10,104 bases of DNA from Oehlia diaphana (taxonomy: Eukaryota > Glomeromycota > Glomeromycetes > Glomerales > Glomeraceae), in contig QZLH01001087.1 of assembly GCA_003833135.1 (NCBI GenBank), positions 8,850 through 18,953 on the forward strand, given 5' to 3'. The position numbers and the translations under genes were made by a program. Below the pieces are notes generated by a model, which saw only the letters and a program-made list of their open reading frames with translations, was not told where the DNA came from and searched no databases. Positions 6,957-10,104 of the stretch are shown here, one piece after another (position 1 is the stretch's first letter; every line of letters starts with the position of its first letter).

Positions 6957-7528
6957 TTACAAAAATATCATGCAATTCTTGAGGAGTGTCCTTTGGAAAT
7001 CACGGGACTGTTTTCCAGGATTAAATCTGGACATATAAAGATATCCTATTGCATTTTTATCAGCTTCTATTTCACATATTTCTCAATTAGTGTAACCATC
7101 AATATCAAGAAGATTTTGAATTGAGCTTATTTCCCATTCCAAATATAAAAGTAAATGATAAATTTCCCTAAGTGGCATTTTCCCAAATATTAGATTCATA
7201 AGATCTTGCATATTTTGATGTAATATTGTAAGGATGGGTGATCACGAATATCGATTTTCTCCTGTATCGGTTTTAATTCCTTCACCAAATCAAACAACAG
7301 CTCAAATGAATCTTCAAGTGTTTTCCCTTTCTTGCTTTGATTCAATGCCATTTGATTTGTATTGTCATTAATAGATATTCTCTCTGAGACCACCATACCG
7401 AGTTTTTCCTGAATAGCTATTATATCTTTCTTCTTATATAAAAGTAATTCATATAAAAGCTCTTCATGTAGATCATCATATAATTGTTCATTGACTTGAT
7501 CAGAAATATTATTAGTATTACTTGTCAT
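6957..7528 (-). pseudogene. Minus-strand relic gene, unknown family
   Basis: The start is the ATG at 7526-7528 (MTSNTNNISDQVNEQLYDDL). About 100 residues follow, acidic and mostly helical (LLYELLLYKKKDIIAIQEKL; ELLFDLVKELKPIQEKIDIR), to DHPSLQY. There the frame ends at 7196, but another frame carries on with HQNMQDLMNLIFGKMPLREI (a shift near 7215-7235), then YHLLLYLEWEISSIQNLLDI, a TGA at 7083-7085, EICEIEADKNAIGYLYMSRF and a stop at 6957-6959. Joined, it would be about 190 residues, cytosolic or nuclear, without membrane segments. No family is recognised. One frameshift and one nonsense codon suggest it is dead. An intron across the 7215-7235 junction is an alternative, but I see no clear splice sites there. 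Confidence 0.6.
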
Positions 7529-7700
7529 GATTGTGTTTATCTCTAGCTAGCATATATTCAAATTTGTATCCGAAATACTGATCATCAACCGGAGCGGGTT
7601 GAGAGGCGCTTTGCATGATCATTAGCTCGGAAGAATTTGCTAGGTCACATGTACAATGCCAGTCTATTTTTTCTGATTGAAAATCTCCAAGACATATAAA
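7529..7700. promoter_or_regulatory. Divergent promoter region
   Basis: This is a 172-base gap between starts facing away from each other (7528 minus, 7701 plus). It holds motif copy 4 (GAGAGGCGCTTTGCATGATC, about 7599-7618), which relative to the minus-strand gene sits in the same orientation as copies 1 and 2. Partial F-box module copy 5 follows (GATCATTAGCTCGGAAGAAT, 7617-7636, then TTGCT, a T-rich tract and GATTGAAAATC) ahead of the plus-strand ATG. ATGATCAT at the overlap is an 8-bp palindrome. Confidence 0.5.
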
Positions 7701-8120
7701 ATGCATACAGTTAATTTACTTGATCAGCTTGCGTCTGAATTAATACCATTTATCCTAAAGAATTTATCGATACAGGATCTCTATAATTGTAATAGCTTAA
7801 ATGAAACATGGAAAAAAGAAGTCAGTCTCGAATTGATTAAAAGACCCAAAAGAGAGCAACTTATATATCGAGATCTCATATTCCATAAGCTGTATTACCA
7901 GCCTAAAGGGGTCCCAAAGGGACCAGATTATTATCAGTCTACCAAAAAAATGCGGAATGCTTGTAAAAAGATCGGATATAAGTTTACTCTTGCAGAGATC
8001 GAAGATTGGTTAAACAAACAGGCCATATATCAGATACACAAGCCTCTGCCAAAGTTTGTTCATCCACCTCGATTACGACTGATTCGGAGAAGCGATCACC
8101 AGCTTGGAAGAATTTGCTGA
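7701..8120 (+). CDS. F-box head joined to integrase N-terminal fragment
   Basis: A 139-residue frame from the ATG at 7701. Residues about 1-47 read as an F-box (LASELIPFILKNLSIQDLYN, then CNSLNETWKKEVSLEL). From about residue 55 the character changes: DLIFHKLYYQPKGV, then QSTKKMRNACKKIGYKFTLA, EIEDWLNKQAIYQIHKPLPK. This resembles the DNA-binding N-terminal part that precedes the catalytic core in retroviral-type integrases of Polinton/Ginger-like transposons (LYY-P, a helix pair, W-L-KQ, Y-IHKP-PK), a form I associate with many Rhizophagus proteins. The catalytic DDE core is absent. The frame ends inside a copy of the F-box upstream module (8079-8118), so the last 13 or so codons are not ancestral protein. 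It could be a chimeric gene or a chance fusion of fragments. The integrase assignment rests on memory. Confidence 0.55.
   Translation: MHTVNLLDQLASELIPFILKNLSIQDLYNCNSLNETWKKEVSLELIKRPKREQLIYRDLIFHKLYYQPKGVPKGPDYYQSTKKMRNACKKIGYKFTLAEIEDWLNKQAIYQIHKPLPKFVHPPRLRLIRRSDHQLGRIC
8079..8118 (+). promoter_or_regulatory. F-box upstream module, copy 6, overlapping an ORF end
   Basis: CTGATTCGGAGAAGCGATCA, then CCAGCTTGGAAGAATTTGCT, closely matches the module at 6831-6860 and the block at 7617-7641. It lies within the last codons of the 7701-8120 frame and is followed by GTGCGACAAAAAATAAG. No F-box gene follows, so it is probably a leftover of a duplication or insertion boundary. Confidence 0.45.
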
Positions 8121-8656
8121 GCCACTCCTGTGCGACAAAAAATAAGTGGATCATCAGTGATCAGTCAGGTCTTGTGCGACATATTAATTTTTGCATATAT
8201 ATTCGGAAAAACATATTAACCTTTATTCTTTATTTTTTTCTGAACGAACATAAGAAAAATGTAAAAGGAGGCCTAGTTGCAACACAAGACCAACTCTAAA
8301 AGTAAATAGTTACGGTAAAAGCATATATTATGGAAGGCTGAGGGAGTCACAATTTTGAGATCGCCAGGCGTAAAACCAACTATATGTCTCTCCGGTAGAT
8401 CTCCATGTGAAAGGTAAGAGGATTCCGTTTACATGTGCCTTCATGGAACTCTTGGCATCAGACGATAATACTAATTACGCCTCATACCTCCTTAACTTTT
8501 TTCCCAGCAAGATATAAAGCATGTAGGAGTATGTGGAAGTTCAGCCAACTTTTTGCAAAAATAACGCAAAAATAAGGTATGTACAATATATGCCAGAAGT
8601 TATGTATATATGCAAGCGATAATTTCTCACAATGGTCTTGTATTTAGGAAAGCAAG
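8121..8656. other. Intergenic stretch with short repeats
   Basis: No gene can be supported. Visible structure: GTGCGACA twice (about 8130 and 8173); GGTCTTGTG (about 8169-8177) facing CACAAGACC (about 8283-8291), a perfect 9-bp inverted repeat about 105 bases apart that might bound a small non-autonomous element; a tandem GCAAAAATAAC/GCAAAAATAAG (8555-8576); and a 48-codon minus-strand frame without a start requirement (8331-8474) of unknown meaning. TTTAGGAAAGCAAG immediately before the ATG at 8657 may be a leader or splice acceptor. Confidence 0.4.
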
Positions 8657-8905
8657 ATGTCTTCCAGTTCCACTCTAGCTGACAAGGTAAAATAATATGA
8701 AACGGAAAGTCTTATCGAGTTCTTGCGGAGAGATCCCAAATTAAAACGCATAGAAGTCGGTGATGGCTTTTTTATGAGGCTTGAGGAGGAAAAAATCACC
8801 GGTGATTCATTTCTCAAGTTAACTGGATGGGAATTTAAGGAGTATGGAATGACATTAAGACAAGCATTAGAACTTGAGGATTATATCAAGGGGCTGGGTG
8901 AGTGA
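8657..8905 (+). pseudogene. SAM-like domain exon with nonsense codon
   Basis: From the ATG at 8657 the frame reads MSSSSTLADKVK, TAA (8693-8695), then YETESLIEFLRRDPKLKRIE and on to ITGDSFLKLTGWEFKEYGMT and LEDYIKGLGE, stopping at 8905. The order helix, short charged loop, (I/E)-x-G-x-x-(F/L)-L-x-L-T, E-(F/L)-x-x-x-G and terminal helix fits a SAM (sterile alpha motif) fold, a protein-interaction domain. The N-terminal MSSSS start and this SAM-like pattern are familiar from many Rhizophagus proteins, where the domain heads longer genes. The TAA probably replaces Gln or Glu. GTGAGT at 8898-8903, a consensus 5' splice site, overlaps the end, so this may be exon 1 of a gene whose remainder is not recognisable downstream. 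Confidence 0.6.
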
Positions 8906-8910
8906 TTAAT

Positions 8911-8938
8911 TTAGCTGGCGCTTTGCATAACGTTATGC
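8911..8938 (+). promoter_or_regulatory. Dispersed motif copy 5 with 14-bp palindrome
   Basis: TTAGCTGGCGCTTTGCATAA (8911-8930) is a copy of the recurring motif. Its 3' part extends into GCATAACGTTATGC (8925-8938), a perfect 14-bp palindrome. It lies directly after the SAM-like exon, unlike the other copies, which lie before genes. Confidence 0.45.
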
Positions 8939-8980
8939 TGAAAATTTAATGAGCCTTGTTCTTACAGATAGAGCTCCGCA

Positions 8981-9073
8981 CGGGTCGGGTCAGGTCGGGT
9001 TACCTGGTTAACCTGAACCGATATTTTTTTTTCAGGTCAGTTCAGGTCAGGTAACCTGTTCTGACCCGACCCG
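8981..9073. repeat. Long GGTC/GACC-rich inverted repeat
   Basis: The left arm (8981-9018) starts CGGGTCGGGTCAGG and passes through GGTTACCTGGTTAACCTGAA. The right arm (9040-9073) is its imperfect reverse complement (GTTCAGGTCAGGTAACC to CTGACCCGACCCG). The arms differ by a few mismatches and a 4-bp indel and are separated by a 21-base loop with a T-run. The composition is strikingly different from the AT-rich surroundings. Dense GGGTC repeats in both orientations resemble subterminal repeats of hAT transposons; no 8-bp target duplication or matching far end could be found in the window. Confidence 0.7.
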
Positions 9074-9081
9074 ACCTGTTG

Positions 9082-9160
9082 ACCCGAAAGTATTCGGGTT
9101 AAATTCAGGTCACTTTGGGTAACCCAGTTACTTCGGGTAAACCGAAAGGTTTTATAACTG
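9082..9160. repeat. Smaller hairpins continuing the GGTC cluster
   Basis: ACCCGAA-AGTA-TTCGGGT (9082-9099) is a perfect 7-bp hairpin, followed by TGGGTAACCCA (about 9116-9126) and TTCGGGTAAACCGAAAG. These extend the ACCCG/CGGGT word set of the large inverted repeat to about 9150, beyond which AT-rich DNA resumes. Confidence 0.6.
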
Positions 9161-9400
9161 AATTTCTTACTTATCCAAATTCTGAAATCAAAAATTTTAC
9201 AATTTTAAAATTCAATCGGTAGGTTTGGGTTATATTACAGCAAATGCCGAATCGCGTATTGACATAACGTAATTTATTTATACTGACGTTTGTAACAATA
9301 TTTTATATTACGTACAAAGAATTTTTTATTAAAAAACAATAATAATTTTTATCAAACATCTAACATTTCCGATCTTTACTAACAAACTTATAAAAAGAAT
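9161..9400. other. AT-rich stretch without a gene
   Basis: No coding frame or RNA gene is apparent. ACGTAAT (about 9268-9274) and ATTACGT (about 9307-9313) form a 7-bp inverted repeat about 30 bases apart, and TTTGGGTTAT near 9226 is a last weak echo of the GGGT words to its left. Confidence 0.4.
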
Positions 9401-9460
9401 TTCAAGTCCAATGCTATTTACTAAAGAAAAAAAGAAAAAGGGAACGTTGGTGACGTTCCA
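9401..9460 (+). repeat. ACGTT-hairpin repeat, copy A
   Basis: TTCAAGTCC, AATGCTA, TTTACTAAAGAAAAAAAG, then GGAACGT-TGGTG-ACGTTCC (9441-9459), a perfect 7-bp hairpin. It aligns over about 55 bases with 9718-9773, with only an A-tract length difference and a few substitutions. Confidence 0.65.
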
Positions 9461-9717
9461 GTAAAATAAAAACTACTTCAGCCCCATTAACGTCACCGTT
9501 TGTTTCTTCAACTCCACCAGTAACAAACACAAATACAAACACGACCACATTCACGTACAAGAAGAATTTCAGGACATATTAAACATCAAAAATCATTTGA
9601 AGAATTGAAGGTTCAAGGGGATTAATTGCTGAAGAAAATTCTGATAGATCGCGTCGAACAATTATGACTACAGTAAACCCTCCCCCACCCCCTTTAACCT
9701 ACCCTTTCGCAAGATAA
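9461..9717 (+). other. Possible decayed coding fragments
   Basis: Short open stretches hint at an old gene: a Thr/Pro-rich frame at 9481-9582 (TPPVTNTNTNTTTFTYKKNF), RISGHIKHQKSFEELKVQGD in another frame just after it, and LIAEENSDRSRRTIMTTVNP with a run of five prolines, ending at 9717, in a third. They would join with a one-base shift near 9620. No family is recognised and low-complexity sequence makes chance a real possibility. Confidence 0.25.
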
Positions 9718-9773
9718 TTCCAAGTCCGAATGCCAGTACCTAAAGAAAAAAAAAGGAACGTTAGTGACGTTCA
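9718..9773 (+). repeat. ACGTT-hairpin repeat, copy B
   Basis: TTCCAAGTCCGAATGCCAGT, ACCTAAAGAAAAAAAAAG, then GAACGT-TAGTG-ACGTTC (9756-9772), a 6-bp hairpin. It is the direct-repeat partner of copy A, about 318 bases further on. Confidence 0.65.
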
Positions 9774-10002
9774 TATAACAAAAGAAAACCATATACTTAA
9801 CTTACTCTTTCACGTATTCAAGTCCGGGCGATGGTTCCTAAAGTATTTCTGTAAAAAAAATAATTTTTTAATAATTAAAGACCGAAACAAGCTGAGTCAA
9901 CCCTTAATAGTATATCCTACAAAAAGAAAAGAAACGTTAGAACGTTTCTTAATTAATAAACACATCCGCACACTCCCGCTCCCCATTTACCTCTATTCCT
10001 GA
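9730..10002 (+). CDS. Weak 90-codon ORF inside the repeat array
   Basis: It starts MPVPKEKKRNVSDVHITKEN and is Lys/Leu/Phe/Ile-rich, as expected of random translation of A-rich DNA. Copy A of the repeat also begins with an ATG in the matching place (MLFTKEKKKKG), so the first residues may descend from a real protein start, and VPKE reappears near 10030. I recognise no domain, and the frame is largely made of repeat units, so a functional gene is unlikely. Confidence 0.2.
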   Translation: MPVPKEKKRNVSDVHITKENHILNLLFHVFKSGRWFLKYFCKKNNFLIIKDRNKLSQPLIVYPTKRKETLERFLINKHIRTLPLPIYLYS

Positions 10003-10104
10003 TCATCACCGTTCTAAAAGAAGAGACCGTTCCTAAAGAAATAAGAATATATAAAGTAAGTAAAAAAAAGAAAAAACCGAAAAATCATAAAATCAAAAAA
10101 AAAA
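9820..10104 (+). repeat. Degenerate A-rich repeat array, further copies
   Basis: Copy C at 9820-9843 (AAGTCCGGGCGATGG, TTCCTAAAG) lies 98 bases after the equivalent point of copy B. AAGAAACGTT-AG-AACGTTTCTT (9929-9950) is a perfect 10-bp hairpin with a 2-base loop. ACCGTTCTAAAAGAAG (about 10008) and ACCGTTCCTAAAGAAATAAG (about 10027) repeat the CTAAAGAA word. A unit of roughly 100 bases is suggested from copy B onward. The array runs to the end of the window in A-rich sequence. Confidence 0.5.

Noticed and set aside
6927..7124. Plus-strand 65-codon frame after the orphan upstream module
   Set aside because: It is Ile/Phe/Tyr-rich and hydrophobic without pattern, and the opposite strand carries a better protein-like frame (NLIFGKMPLREIYHLLLYLE).
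7518..7706. Minus-strand 62-codon frame in the divergent gap
   Set aside because: It overlaps two shared regulatory blocks and the start of the divergent gene; no family resemblance.
8006..8299. Plus-strand 97-codon frame overlapping the chimeric ORF
   Set aside because: It is a frame shadow of the integrase-like segment that runs into AT-rich spacer; no coding character.
8331..8474. Minus-strand open stretch, and in another frame a CQEFHEGTC pattern resembling a CCCH zinc finger
   Set aside because: The third Cys and the His of a CCCH finger are missing, no start codon context is present, and both stretches are short enough to be chance.
9401..9950. CRISPR-like array of hairpin repeats
   Set aside because: Repeats are irregularly spaced, differ in sequence, lack uniform spacers, and the genome is eukaryotic.
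1..10104. tRNA, rRNA or riboswitch genes
   Set aside because: I saw no intact tRNA B-box with a matching cloverleaf, no rRNA core sequence and no known riboswitch core; a covariance-model scan would be the decisive test.
1..10104. Bacterial or phage origin suggested by recombinase and integrase relics
   Set aside because: No ribosome-binding sites, operons or tight gene packing; Tc1 ends, F-box/LRR genes, SAM-like exon and consensus splice signals point to a fungal nucleus.

Overview
The window looks like nuclear DNA of a Glomeromycotina (arbuscular mycorrhizal) fungus, most likely Rhizophagus or a close relative. The grounds are strong A+T richness, absence of bacterial-style operons, a eukaryotic Tc1/mariner element, tandem F-box/leucine-rich-repeat genes, a SAM-like fragment with a consensus 5' splice site, and recombinase and integrase relics that I recognise from memory as families much expanded in Rhizophagus irregularis. 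I could not run a search, so the species call is an inference. It reads as a fast-evolving accessory region: relics and mobile DNA predominate, and only one long gene looks intact.

Left third (1-2625): a decayed coding remnant of unknown family (2-386); a spacer with a recurring GGCGCTT motif; a large pseudogene resembling a Crypton-type tyrosine recombinase (741-1891, one frameshift and three nonsense codons); then a coiled-coil gene of unknown function (2003-2467), whose frame stays open for 58 more codons past its stop.

Centre left (2626-3938): a complete Tc1-like DNA transposon with 20-bp perfect terminal inverted repeats and a TA target duplication. Its minus-strand transposase is broken by one stop and two frameshifts although the DDE residues survive.

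Centre (4068-6786): three tandem F-box/LRR paralogues, each behind a similar upstream module. Copy 1 is nonsense-mutated and 3'-truncated, copy 2 (4882-5781) is intact, and copy 3 has a stop inside the F-box. The truncation of copy 1 leaves an accidental open frame running into copy 2.

Right third (6787-10104): a minus-strand relic (6957-7528) shares a divergent upstream region with a plus-strand ORF (7701-8120) that seems to join an F-box head to the N-terminal piece of a transposon integrase. Next come a SAM-like exon with a nonsense codon (8657-8905), a GGTC/GACC-rich inverted-repeat cluster resembling hAT subterminal DNA (8981-9160), and an A-rich tail with degenerate repeats carrying ACGTT-centred hairpins (9401-10104).

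The genes do not form a pathway. The common thread is turnover: tandem duplication with a reused promoter-like module, transposon insertion, and inactivation by stop codons that, where a paralogue or recalled relative suggests the ancestral codon, are mostly C-to-T changes.
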